Position numbers and translations under genes: made by a program. This document shows, in pieces, positions 1 to 8,264 of a stretch of 23,334 bases of DNA. This DNA comes from JAUZPB01 sp037140715 (GTDB lineage: Bacteria; Bacteroidota; Ignavibacteria; Ignavibacteriales; SURF-24), in NCBI GenBank assembly GCA_037140715.1, contig JBAXDX010000044.1:1-23334 (forward strand), written 5' to 3'. The stretch's first letter is position 1, and the number at the start of each line of letters is the position of its first letter. The notes under the pieces are model-generated. The model was not told where the DNA came from, made no database searches, and worked only from the letters and a program-made list of their open reading frames with translations.

Positions 1-702
1 CTCCCGCAACTACTCCGGACTACTTTGCAACGACTCCGGACCCCGGCGTCAGAACATAATAAGCCGGCGACAGGACTATCCGCTCCGCTGCAACGACTCC
101 AGACTGTTTTACAACGACTCCAGACTGTCGCGCAACGACTTTAGGTTACCATGCAACGACTTTAGGAGTCCCTGCAACGACTCCAGACTACCGCGCAAAC
201 ACTTTAGGCGTTCACGCAACCACTTTAGCCTGTCGCGCAGCGACTTTAGACACTCCCGCAACTACTCCGGACTACTTTGCAACGACTCCGGACCCCGGCG
301 TCAGAACATAATAAGCCGGCGACAGGACTATCCGCTCCGCTGCAACGACTCCAGACTGTTTTACAACGACTCCAGACTGTCGCGCAACGACTTTAGGTTA
401 CCATGCAACGACTTTAGGAGTCCCTGCAACGACTCCAGACTACCGCGCAAACACTTTAGGCGTTCACGCAACCACTTTAGCCTGTCGCGCAGCGACTTTA
501 GACACTCCCGCAACTACTCCGGACTACTTTGCAACGACTCCGGACCCCGGCGTCAGAACATAATAAGCCGGCGACAAGACTACCCGCTCCGCTGCAACGA
601 CTCCAGACTATTTTACAACGACTTTAGACTGTTTTACAACAACTCCAGACTGCCGCGCAACGACTTTAGGTTACCCCGCAACGACTTTAGATGCTTCTGC
701 AA
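1..702. repeat. 252-bp tandem array of 21-bp subunits
   Basis: A 252-bp unit starts at 1, 253 and 505. The first two copies look identical by eye; the third has substitutions and fades out near 702. Each unit is 12 subunits of 21 bp, most of them starting GCAACGACT followed by CCAGAC or TTAGG and a variable tail; two subunits (around 'gtcagaacataataagccgg') have lost the motif. The array is clearly more GC-rich than the genes beside it. Because 21 and 252 are multiples of three, one + frame (codons beginning at base 2) stays open through the array to a TGA at 773-775, giving a heptapeptide pattern such as NDSRLFY/NDFRLPC. No start codon lies in that frame before base 709, so I do not call it a gene. 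There are no unique spacers, so it is not a CRISPR. It continues off the left edge. Confidence 0.93.
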
Positions 703-726
703 CAACTCCTTCATGGTTTTTCAGGA

Positions 727-832
727 GCATCGCCCTATGGAAAATAAATACCCCACGACAACCCCAAAGCCCTGAAAAAGGGCGCAATAAAAGGTTTTGT
801 ACCTGAATCTGACAGCATTGGGACAACAGGCA
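727..832. repeat. Direct repeat copy A (about 106 bp, pairs with 1006-1112)
   Basis: This segment, from 'gcatcgccct' to 'gggacaacaggca', recurs at 1006-1112 with only scattered substitutions and one single-base indel. Copy A ends in a perfect 10-bp inverted repeat (GACAGCATTG 811-820, CAATGCTGTC 831-840) whose second arm is lost in copy B. It also contains the complementary words CCCTGAAAAAGGG. The compact, hairpin-rich structure fits a non-coding interspersed repeat of the kind common in Bacteroidota-type genomes. Confidence 0.85.
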
Positions 833-1005
833 ATGCTGTCAGGTTAACGCGTGGTGTGTGTGGATTTTTGTTTCGTTCGTGTCATTTTCCCCGATGGGCG
901 CTGCCCATCGCTAATATATAACGCCCCTTCAGGGCTTCGATGTGTCGGGAATTGGTGATTTATTATTTGTGTCTGCCCTGAAGGGGCATAATATAATAGC
1001 ACAGG
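833..1005. repeat. Hairpin-rich spacer between the two direct repeats
   Basis: No gene is seen. The segment contains a perfect hairpin CGATGGGC-gct-GCCCATCG (892-910) and a 13-bp perfect inverted repeat GCCCCTTCAGGGC (923-935) / GCCCTGAAGGGGC (975-987). A short palindrome, CAGGGC-atc-GCCCTG, straddles its right end (1002-1016). Together with the flanking copies this looks like one composite interspersed repeat element spanning about 727-1112. Confidence 0.7.
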
Positions 1006-1112
1006 GCATCGCCCTGTGAAAAATAAATACCCCCCGACAACCCCAAAGCCCTGAGAAGGGGGCGCAATAAAAGGTTTTGTACCTGAATCTTACAGCATTG
1101 GGACAACAGGCA
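1006..1112. repeat. Direct repeat copy B (pairs with 727-832)
   Basis: Second copy of the ~106-bp repeat, offset by 279-280 bp. Its 3' end diverges from copy A just after 'gggacaacaggcat', so the terminal 10-bp hairpin seen in copy A is broken here. A 62-codon open frame beginning at 1077 lies half inside this repeat and half in unrelated repeat DNA; I regard it as fortuitous. Confidence 0.85.
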
Positions 1113-1149
1113 TACCAACGTTTAGATTATATTGTCCGGACTGTGTTTC

Positions 1150-1260
1150 CTGTGATTATGATGATTTTTATGATTTGGCATTCTCTTCAGGGAAATTATT
1201 TTAATCACAGTTCTGAATCACGGATTAAACGGATTTCACAGATTTCACGGATAAGGGCAA
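1150..1260. repeat. Short interspersed repeats
   Basis: A 9-bp inverted repeat (CTGTGATTA 1150-1158, TAATCACAG 1202-1210) encloses the word 'gattatgatgatttttatga', which recurs inside the MITE-like element near 22941. It is followed by a run of related short words (CACGGATT, ACGGATTTCACAG, TTTCACGGAT) of the kind found as interspersed non-coding repeats in many environmental bacterial genomes. Confidence 0.5.
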
Positions 1261-1280
1261 AATAATATGAGTGAATCAGA

Positions 1281-1536
1281 TAAATGCTGTCAGACAGTCC
1301 ATCAGAACAAACAGATGATTTGACAAATTTGCAGTTCGCTTAAAGAAAAATCTGTCAGTTTATAGCATCCCCTGCCCCATAAAAGCATCATATTTGTATT
1401 TTGGATAAAATAATTTCAGTTCAGGCAGATAATTCTCTGAAAATTTGTAAAAAATAGTCCGAAATGCCATCGTCCGCCAACTGTCCTACGTAATCGTTCG
1501 CATGGTTCTACGTACTTATACCGATGTTTTTAAAAT
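1281..1536. other. Non-coding gap, possible gene remnant on - strand
   Basis: No complete gene is visible. On the - strand a 36-codon frame (1470 down to 1360) starts with ATG and reads MAFRTIFYKFSENYLPELK, then more aromatic and lysine-rich residues to a stop. Its composition looks protein-like, but it is too short and isolated to call, and has no ribosome binding site that I can see. It may be the tail of a decayed gene or chance. Confidence 0.3.
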
Positions 1537-1557
1537 AATAATATTATATATTGCTGA
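1537..1557 (+). repeat. Left copy of 21-bp direct repeat flanking the defence operon
   Basis: The 21 bases here, beginning AATAATATTATA and ending TTGCTGA, recur exactly at 8395-8415. The next ten bases are also alike (CAGTCTTTTA versus TAAGTCTTCTA with one gap). The two copies are about 6.86 kb apart and enclose the whole restriction-modification operon. The word is AT-rich, so chance is possible, but an exact 21-mer at these two positions fits a target-site or attachment-site duplication. Confidence 0.6.
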
Positions 1558-1589
1558 CAGTCTTTTAAGGGAAAGAACTTATTAAGTTA

Positions 1590-1753
1590 TATTACGCAAA
1601 AATGTCAGAACTATGATTCATTTTATACTGATTTACGTTATCATAAAAATCACACGAATCATAGTTTCAGATTTAAAAACATTGCCACGTGTTTCTCTGA
1701 GCATGACGCGAGACTCAATGAATCATAGTTTCGAGATGAATTTTGCGTAACAT
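1590..1753. mobile_element. MITE-like inverted-repeat element, copy 1
   Basis: Terminal inverted repeats of roughly 31-36 bp: the left arm reads TTACGCAAAAATGTCAG then AACTATGATTCATT (1592-1622). The right arm (about 1717-1752) is its reverse complement apart from a small insertion and a few changes. Internally a second inverted pair (CTATGATTC / GAATCATAG, 1611-1667) is itself homologous, in opposite orientation, to the core of the element at 22906-23039. No transposase frame is present. It looks like a non-autonomous element family or a large palindromic intergenic repeat. Confidence 0.65.
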
Positions 1754-2118
1754 GAGTTATTAATAGAAGAAGATTTAACGGATAAATTTGCCAGATCGGG
1801 GTCCGAATATTTTCTAATGAGAAACAAATGAATGCCGGTAACAGGCTGGAATATAGAAGTCACGGTAAAAACGTAAAAAAATATGATGATGAAGTAAATA
1901 GATGCAAACAAAGTTTATTTTATTCAAAAGTGGATGATTTTTTCAAAATTAAATTGTAACTTGAATTTTCAATTTCCCGATGCTTGCATCATTGGTTTTC
2001 AATTTGGGAATATAAAAATATTCAATTTCATACCCCTGTCCATTCTGTGGCGGGGTGGTTAATTAATATGTTAGATTTTTTTATAGTATATTCAATTTAA
2101 AAATGATATAGAGAACAA
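1754..2118 (+). promoter_or_regulatory. Upstream region of the restriction-modification operon, with four TTCAATTT words
   Basis: No gene is convincing here (a 62-codon - frame ending at 1723 overlaps the MITE-like repeat). The octamer TTCAATTT occurs at 1968-1975, 1998-2005, 2021-2028 and 2091-2098. The first two copies are 30 bp apart and each is preceded by TT and followed by CCC or GGG. A short inverted pair ACCCC/GGGGT sits at 2032-2036 and 2052-2056. The promoter of the operon must lie in this stretch or further left, but I cannot assign -33/-7 boxes with confidence. The repeated octamer could be an operator or simply AT-rich coincidence. Confidence 0.35.
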
Positions 2119-3471
2119 ATGAAATTTATTGATTTATTTGCAGGACTTGGGGGATTTCATAAAGCTTTACATGCTTTGGGCCATGAATGTGTCTTTGCTA
2201 GTGAATTAAATCCTACATTAAGAGAATTGTACAAAATGAATTGGGGTATTGAAGCTAGAGGTGACATAAAGAAAATAGTAGAAAAAAAAATAGACTCAAT
2301 CCCCCCACATGACATTTTATGTGCGGGCTTTCCTTGCCAACCTTTTTCGAAAGCTGGTAATCAAGCAGGATTAAAAGATAAAGAAAGAGGTAATCTCTTT
2401 GATGAAATTATAAAGATTCTAAAACACCGCACGCCGAATTATTTTATTCTTGAGAATGTTCCTTTTATTAGAAAACATGATAATAGAGCAACTTGGAAAT
2501 ATATGTATGATGAATTAACAAATTTAGGATATGAAGTTGCTCATGAAATTTATTCTCCTCAAGATTTCGGAATTCCTCAACATCGGAAAAGAATATTTAT
2601 TGTTGGCTCACTTAATGGGTTGGGAAAATTTACATTTGATGAAATTGATGAGCAGAAAACTACAGTCGCCGATATTCACGAATTCATTTCCATAGACCCA
2701 ATAAATATTAAAAAACTATCAAAAGCAAATCAAGGATGTATAAACCTCTGGCAACAATTCCTAGATCAAATTCCCAAAGAAAGGAAAATACCAGGTTGCC
2801 CTATTTGGGGTATGGAATTTGGTGCAACTTATCCTTATGAAAACTCATATCCTTTAAAACTTTCAGTTGAAGATTTAGGAGAGTTTAAAGGAAATTTTGG
2901 TTGTTCTCTAAAAGGGTTTTCAAAAAATGAACAGAGTTTAAGGTTACCAAGTTATGCTAGAATAACTAAGGCTTTCCCTAATTGGAAAAAAAACTATATA
3001 AAACAATGTCGCGAATTTTATATTGACAACAAAAAATATGTTTGTAATATTGTTAAAGAGATTGCCAAATATCCTTCTCAGAGTTGGCAGAAACTTGAAT
3101 GGAATGTGAATGAAGACAATCGAAAAATTATGAAATATATTTTACAATTCAGAGCTTCTGGAATTAGAGTTAAAAAAAATGATTTCTTTCCATCATTAGT
3201 ATGTACTAGTACCCAAATTCCTATAATTGGTTGGCAAAACCGATATTTAACAAAAGAAGAAGGGCTAAGACTTCAGTCGTTAGAAGGAATAGTATTGCCA
3301 ACCAATGAAAATGCTGCTTTCAGAGCTTTGGGCAATGCTGTAAATTCTAAAATCGTACAATTAATTGCAGAAAAACTTTTAATAGATACTACAGATAGAA
3401 TGCACTTAAATAATGCAACTGTATCACATTTACAACAATTAGCAATCCAACGACAACATGAAGCTGCCTAA
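2119..3471 (+). CDS. DNA (cytosine-5-)-methyltransferase
   Basis: Transfers a methyl group from S-adenosylmethionine to C5 of cytosine in a specific DNA site, the protective half of the adjacent restriction-type operon. The C5-MTase motifs appear in order: motif I FIDLFAGLGGFHKAL (residues 3-17), motif IV GFPCQPFS with catalytic Cys73, motif VI ENV with Glu112, motif VIII QHRKR (154-158) and motif X GNAVN (405-409). The region between VIII and X (about 170-395) is the variable target-recognition part. At 450 residues it is a normal length. The ATG has only a weak upstream GAGA, but no better start exists because motif I begins at residue 3. The end overlaps the next gene by 14 bp, which implies coupled translation. 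Recognition sequence unknown. Confidence 0.95.
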   Translation: MKFIDLFAGLGGFHKALHALGHECVFASELNPTLRELYKMNWGIEARGDIKKIVEKKIDSIPPHDILCAGFPCQPFSKAGNQAGLKDKERGNLFDEIIKILKHRTPNYFILENVPFIRKHDNRATWKYMYDELTNLGYEVAHEIYSPQDFGIPQHRKRIFIVGSLNGLGKFTFDEIDEQKTTVADIHEFISIDPINIKKLSKANQGCINLWQQFLDQIPKERKIPGCPIWGMEFGATYPYENSYPLKLSVEDLGEFKGNFGCSLKGFSKNEQSLRLPSYARITKAFPNWKKNYIKQCREFYIDNKKYVCNIVKEIAKYPSQSWQKLEWNVNEDNRKIMKYILQFRASGIRVKKNDFFPSLVCTSTQIPIIGWQNRYLTKEEGLRLQSLEGIVLPTNENAAFRALGNAVNSKIVQLIAEKLLIDTTDRMHLNNATVSHLQQLAIQRQHEAA

Positions 3472-4996
3472 TAAAGTAAGTATTCGTCCACAAGTTTCTA
3501 TACTTTCGGTACTGAAGTTTTTAGAATACGAAACATGGTTTGCGTTAGCAGAATTTGTAGATAATGCAATTGATAGTTATCTCAAAAATAAAGGGCGACT
3601 TAAATCAATTGAAGGAGAAAAGTTTCAACTTTCGGTAAGTATTGAGATTAATGAACCCGAGAACAAAATCACAATTAGAGATAATGCGGCAGGGATAGAC
3701 AAAGAAGATTATCATAGAGCATTTTGTGCTGCCGAAATTCCATTAGACACCTCTGGACTTTCAGAATTCGGAATGGGTATGAAATCAGCGGCATGTTGGT
3801 TTGCTGATAAATGGTGTGTAACATCAACTGCATTGGGCGAAATTACAGAGAAGAAAGTATGCTTTGAAATGGAAAAGATTTTTTCGGATAAGTTAGAGGA
3901 ACTAGATGTAGATATAAAAGAATGTGATGAGAACTATCATTATACTACAATCGAGTTATTTAATGTAAATAGAATGCCAAGAAAGAAAGGGATTGGTAAA
4001 GTAAAAGATCATTTGAAAAGTATTTACAGGGATTTTATTCGTAATGATATTTTGATTCTTAAAGTTTGCGGAGAAACATTAAGCTATGCAGAACCAGTAA
4101 TTTTAGATGTTCCACGATACGATGAACCAAAGGGAGAATCGGTTCTATGGAAAAAAGAAATTAATTTCCCAATTGAAAAAAATTTATCTGTCCATGGCTT
4201 TATTGCTATAAGAGAAAAAGCTTCAACAGCCGAAGCAGGTTTTGCATTATTCCGCAGAGGACGAGTTATAGAAGGAAGTTTTGACAACGGATTTCGACCA
4301 GACTTTATTTTTGGAGCACCTAACAGCTATCGTTATCAAAGGGTTTTTGGCGAACTACATTTAGAGGGCTTCGATGTTTCGTTCACCAAGAAAGGGATTC
4401 AATGGGACGAAAATCTTGATTTATTTTTAAAACTTCTTAAGGATGACATAAGTTGCCAATCATTTCCACTTTTGCAGCAGGCTGAACAATACAGAGTAAG
4501 AGCAACAGAAAAAGAATATAAGGCAGCAAAAAAAGCACTTGATGAAACTGTTGATGATCTTGAAAAGAAAGCACCACAAGCGGTGGCTTCTATAGTCAAC
4601 ACAATATCAAAAATAGCAGAACCGGAACAACTGGAATTAACAAAGACAGAAAAAACACTTCACAGAGAATTTGAAATTCGTTTCAACAAAGAAAAATGGA
4701 AAATTTTAATTGAACTTTCATATGACCCTTCATTAAAAGAAATGATTGAAGTTAGTGACAGTTTTATAAAAGAAAAATCAAAGGACGAATCAGCAAAACA
4801 AATTGGAATTCGTCTTTCACTCACTCACTCATTCATGGTTAAATTTGCAGGTACTGACACAAATAAAATTGAACCGATACTTCGTATCGCGGCAGCATTC
4901 GGTCTTTCAGAAGTAATAGCAAAGCGAACAAAATTTGTTGGTGATGTGAGAAGAAATTTTAATGAACTTATTTTAGACTTATCAATTCAAGAATAA
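3458..4996 (+). CDS. GHKL (MutL/MORC-like) ATPase of a restriction-modification system
   Basis: Predicted ATP-dependent component of the operon. The N-terminal Bergerat-fold motifs are clear: ALAEFVDNAIDS with Glu32 (probable catalytic base) and Asn36 (Mg binding), IRDNAAGI with Asp75 and Gly79, and the lid motif FGMGMK (104-109). A sequence resembling the second GHKL lobe follows, and around residues 340-375 lies a charged helical, probably coiled-coil stretch. Family knowledge: prokaryotic relatives of MutL and eukaryotic MORC ATPases occur in operons with a methyltransferase, a Z1 helicase and a nuclease, where ATP-driven dimerisation may act as a DNA clamp or switch. The ATG lies inside the end of the methyltransferase gene, and the next gene follows after 3 bp. 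Confidence 0.85.
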   Translation: MKLPNKVSIRPQVSILSVLKFLEYETWFALAEFVDNAIDSYLKNKGRLKSIEGEKFQLSVSIEINEPENKITIRDNAAGIDKEDYHRAFCAAEIPLDTSGLSEFGMGMKSAACWFADKWCVTSTALGEITEKKVCFEMEKIFSDKLEELDVDIKECDENYHYTTIELFNVNRMPRKKGIGKVKDHLKSIYRDFIRNDILILKVCGETLSYAEPVILDVPRYDEPKGESVLWKKEINFPIEKNLSVHGFIAIREKASTAEAGFALFRRGRVIEGSFDNGFRPDFIFGAPNSYRYQRVFGELHLEGFDVSFTKKGIQWDENLDLFLKLLKDDISCQSFPLLQQAEQYRVRATEKEYKAAKKALDETVDDLEKKAPQAVASIVNTISKIAEPEQLELTKTEKTLHREFEIRFNKEKWKILIELSYDPSLKEMIEVSDSFIKEKSKDESAKQIGIRLSLTHSFMVKFAGTDTNKIEPILRIAAAFGLSEVIAKRTKFVGDVRRNFNELILDLSIQE

Positions 4997-4999
4997 ACT

Positions 5000-7258
5000 A
5001 TGCCTGAATTAATAGAAATTCAAAACAAGACAGACAATCCAAACTGGAATCCATTTGTTGGTGATGAAACTTTTGGATTGTTAAGAAGCAATTCGAAACT
5101 TGCAGATGGTGGAGGATTGAATGAAACTGGTAGAAGAGTTTTAGATGAAACACTTCGTATTATGCAAGTATGTGGCAATCCAGTAGTAGCAACTAACAAC
5201 GAAACAGGGATTGTCATCGGATATGTTCAAAGCGGAAAGACACTTTCATTTACAACACTCACCGCTCTTGCAAGAGATAATCACTACCAGATTGTAATTG
5301 TTCTTGGAGGAACAACAAAAATTTTACTCCAACAATCTACTGACAGACTAATAAAAGATTTGCGGATAAATTCAAGATATGGCTTTGAACAAAAATGGTT
5401 GCAACTCACAAACCCAAACTTAGACAATCAGGTATTTGAAGACAGTATCACCGACACATTAGGACAATGGGCTGACAACACTTTTCCCAAAGATAAATGC
5501 AAAACGATTTTGATTACAGTCATGAAGAACGGAACTCGTTTAAGAAAACTTGCCAGCCTTTTACAAAGAATGAATTTACAAGGTGTTCCGACTTTGATAA
5601 TTGATGATGAAGGTGACCAAGCAAGTTTGAATACAAGAGCAGCACGGGTTGCACGACAAGGAATTGACATTGAAGATTTAACCGAGAATGATGTTTCGAC
5701 TATTTACAAGACAATAAATGCATTACGAAATATTCTTCCTCATCACACCTTCTTGCAATACACAGCAACGCCACAAGCAAATTTGTTTATCAATATTATG
5801 GATAGATTGTCGCCAAACTTTATTAAGTTGTTAACTCCTGGTGATGAATATACTGGAGGCATTACTTTTTTTGAAGAGAATCCGAATTTAATCATTGAAA
5901 TCCCATCAGCCGATTTGCCTTCTGCACAACCCTTACATGAAGCCCCAAATAGTTTATTAAGAGCATTGAAGATCTTTTATTTAGGTGTTGCTTCAGGACA
6001 GGTTTTAAAATTAGATAGAGACCCAAGTCAGCGCAATCGTTCGATGCTGATTCATCCGTCAAGATTGCAAGACGACCATAATACTTTTTATTACTGGGTA
6101 AACACAATCAAAGAAAGTTGGAGGAGATTACTTACAGGTACAGTCAACGAGGAAAAAGCAGAATTACTAAATGAATTTCTTTCTGCTTACAACGATTTAC
6201 AAACAACGGTTCCTAACTTACCACCATTTGAACAGCTATCGGGTTTAGATTTAGTTCATGCAATTCAATACACACCAATTACTGAAGTTAATGCAAGACA
6301 AGGAACAACAACACAAGTAAATTGGCAAAATTCCTACTCAAAGATTTTAGTAGGTGGGCAATCAATGGACAGAGGGTTTACAATTGAAGGTTTAACGGTT
6401 ACATATATGCCGAGAAATATTGGAGTCGGAAATGTGGACACAATACAACAACGAGCAAGATTTTTTGGTTATAAAAAAAAATATCTTGGTTATTGCAGAG
6501 TTTTTCTTGACAATGTTACAATTGATTCTTATAAAAATATTATTGAACATGAAGAAGATGTAAGAGGACAGTTGGAAGGATTTAATGTAAACAATCGACA
6601 CTTGAACGATTGGGATAGAAGGGTTGTATTAGACAGTATGTTGAATCTGACAAGAGCAAATATTCTTTACGATGATTTAGAACGTGACCGCTTTGGTGAT
6701 AAATGGTTTCGAATAAATGCACCTCACGACACAGAAGAATTTATTCAAACAAACAGAGAAACAATTTTTAATTTTCTGAATCCGAAAGCCACATCGTTTG
6801 TACAAGATGTAGGACATGTTAAGAGAACAGTAGAACAAAAACATTTGGTTGCAACACTTTCCATACAAGACTGTTTAGAAAATCTTTTGAATGGTTTGCG
6901 ATTCACAAGAAAAAGTGATTCGTCAACATATTCAAGTTTAAGAGGTATTTTAAAAAGATATTTGAGAGACAATCCAAACAAAAAGTGTTTATTGTATCTG
7001 ATGAGTGCAACCAGTCTGAATGATTGGAAAAAAAGAATTCGTAAATTACGCAAAACTGAAATTCAACAACTCTTTCAAGGTCGAAACCCAAAGATAGGTG
7101 AAGTGATTTATCCTGGGGATTCTGAAATTAAGGATGACAATATTCTTACAATTCAGATTCACTTACTTAATTTAAGAGACACCTGTTTCACCAATGTTCC
7201 AACTCTTGCAATTTGGATTCCTGAACACATCGGCAGAGACATTATCAGACAAGTATGA
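5000..7258 (+). CDS. Z1-domain superfamily 2 helicase-like ATPase
   Basis: Large P-loop ATPase of the Z1 family, the presumed DNA translocase/helicase of this system. Visible motifs: Walker A GYVQSGKT (74-81), Walker B DDEGDQ (202-207; a DExD-type box), motif III-like TATP (255-258), the C-terminal RecA-domain segment GGQSMDRGFTIEGLTV (about 455-470) and the arginine-finger motif QQRARFFGY (483-491). The order and spacing are those of a two-RecA-domain superfamily 2 enzyme. It is 752 residues long. The start is three bases after the ATPase stop codon, and its TGA overlaps the next ATG (ATGA), so all four genes appear co-translated. I see no fused nuclease domain; that role goes to the next gene. 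Confidence 0.9.
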   Translation: MPELIEIQNKTDNPNWNPFVGDETFGLLRSNSKLADGGGLNETGRRVLDETLRIMQVCGNPVVATNNETGIVIGYVQSGKTLSFTTLTALARDNHYQIVIVLGGTTKILLQQSTDRLIKDLRINSRYGFEQKWLQLTNPNLDNQVFEDSITDTLGQWADNTFPKDKCKTILITVMKNGTRLRKLASLLQRMNLQGVPTLIIDDEGDQASLNTRAARVARQGIDIEDLTENDVSTIYKTINALRNILPHHTFLQYTATPQANLFINIMDRLSPNFIKLLTPGDEYTGGITFFEENPNLIIEIPSADLPSAQPLHEAPNSLLRALKIFYLGVASGQVLKLDRDPSQRNRSMLIHPSRLQDDHNTFYYWVNTIKESWRRLLTGTVNEEKAELLNEFLSAYNDLQTTVPNLPPFEQLSGLDLVHAIQYTPITEVNARQGTTTQVNWQNSYSKILVGGQSMDRGFTIEGLTVTYMPRNIGVGNVDTIQQRARFFGYKKKYLGYCRVFLDNVTIDSYKNIIEHEEDVRGQLEGFNVNNRHLNDWDRRVVLDSMLNLTRANILYDDLERDRFGDKWFRINAPHDTEEFIQTNRETIFNFLNPKATSFVQDVGHVKRTVEQKHLVATLSIQDCLENLLNGLRFTRKSDSSTYSSLRGILKRYLRDNPNKKCLLYLMSATSLNDWKKRIRKLRKTEIQQLFQGRNPKIGEVIYPGDSEIKDDNILTIQIHLLNLRDTCFTNVPTLAIWIPEHIGRDIIRQV

Positions 7259-8238
7259 ATTTAATTGAGCTATATGATTCACTTACATTTCCCGAAGTGG
7301 GAAATGAGAAAACTTTCAATGCAATTCCAATACCTGGATATCTTAGTTTCAAAATTGCAATAAATATTGAAGGCTATCCTGTTTTACTTTTATCTGTTAC
7401 AACAGGAGTAAAAGGGAATTTTCTCAAAAATTTCCGTTTGAAGTACTTGCAACTTGAACAAAATGTTGAGTGCAAAATCACAGAGAACGGGAAAAGCAGT
7501 TTTCAAACATTCACTATAATTACTTTCACAAGCACAGACAGAAATTTACAAAAATATTTTTTGAGAATATCAGAAACACTTGTAAAAACACTAAACAACG
7601 AGCCAACACTACAACAAGTAATCGAATCACTAAACAAATTTGTTGAAGTGTTTCTTGCCTTAACAGACACTCCGACCAATACGGTTCACGGACTTTGGAC
7701 GGAATTATTTTTAATTGACTACTCAACTAATCCAAAAACACTTTTGAACTATTGGCATAATATTCCAGAGGAAAAATTTGATTTTAATTCAGGCAAAGAA
7801 AAAATTGAGGTGAAAAGCAATTCAAACTTTGAACGCATACATGTTTTTTCTTCTGAGCAGCTAAATCCAGCGGAAGAAACACAAGTTTTAATAGCCTCAA
7901 TATTTATTAGGCTCCATCATGAAGGACGAAGCATTTATCAACTCATTGAAAACATCCTTGTTAAAGTTCAAAACGATGTAGTATTATCGGAGAAACTTAA
8001 TAATATAGTATTTAAAACTTTGGGCAATTCTTTGGAACAAGCAATTAAATTGAAGTATGATTACCATGTTGCTTGTGATTCATTGCGGTTTTATAGACAT
8101 CAAGATATAAAAAAAATTGAAGGAAGAAATATACCAAATGAAGTTTCAGATATTAGATATAAGTCAGATCTGAATAATATTCAAGCAGTAAGAATAAGTG
8201 AATTAAGAGATACCGGACAATTGTTTAGTTCAATATAG
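7255..8238 (+). CDS. PD-(D/E)XK motif protein, probable restriction nuclease (DUF4420-like)
   Basis: Predicted endonuclease partner of the operon. A restriction-endonuclease-like core can be read: HGLWTELFLID (145-155) supplies an upstream acidic helix residue, Glu150. Then come Asp176 in EKFDF and the strand KIEVKS with Glu185 and Lys187, which match the D...(D/E)-X-K metal-binding pattern. The length (327 residues) and position directly after a Z1 gene agree with the DUF4420 / 'PD-(D/E)XK motif protein' family. The ATG overlaps the Z1 stop codon by 4 bp (ATGA). The family assignment rests on motif and context, not on a database search. In many related operons a further AIPR-family gene follows; none is present here. 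Confidence 0.8.
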   Translation: MNLIELYDSLTFPEVGNEKTFNAIPIPGYLSFKIAINIEGYPVLLLSVTTGVKGNFLKNFRLKYLQLEQNVECKITENGKSSFQTFTIITFTSTDRNLQKYFLRISETLVKTLNNEPTLQQVIESLNKFVEVFLALTDTPTNTVHGLWTELFLIDYSTNPKTLLNYWHNIPEEKFDFNSGKEKIEVKSNSNFERIHVFSSEQLNPAEETQVLIASIFIRLHHEGRSIYQLIENILVKVQNDVVLSEKLNNIVFKTLGNSLEQAIKLKYDYHVACDSLRFYRHQDIKKIEGRNIPNEVSDIRYKSDLNNIQAVRISELRDTGQLFSSI

Positions 8239-8264
8239 TTTGAAAATTTTTATAACAAATTTTA

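Noticed and set aside
1..702. CRISPR array
   Set aside because: The subunits are contiguous 21-bp repeats with no unique spacers of typical length, and no cas genes are nearby.
2..775. 257-codon open frame through the left tandem array
   Set aside because: No usable start codon within the window, and tandem repeats with a period divisible by three readily keep one frame open. Kept as a finding, not as a gene.
1077..1265. 62-codon + open frame
   Set aside because: Built from the end of direct repeat copy B plus interspersed repeat words; no ribosome binding site and no family resemblance.
1723..1911. 62-codon - open frame with a hydrophobic N-terminus
   Set aside because: Its 3' part lies in the MITE-like inverted repeat; no ribosome binding site and low-complexity composition.
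6745..7053. 102-codon - open frame inside the Z1 gene
   Set aside because: Antisense shadow of a clearly coding region; Cys/Phe-rich composition typical of reverse-strand readings of AT-rich genes.
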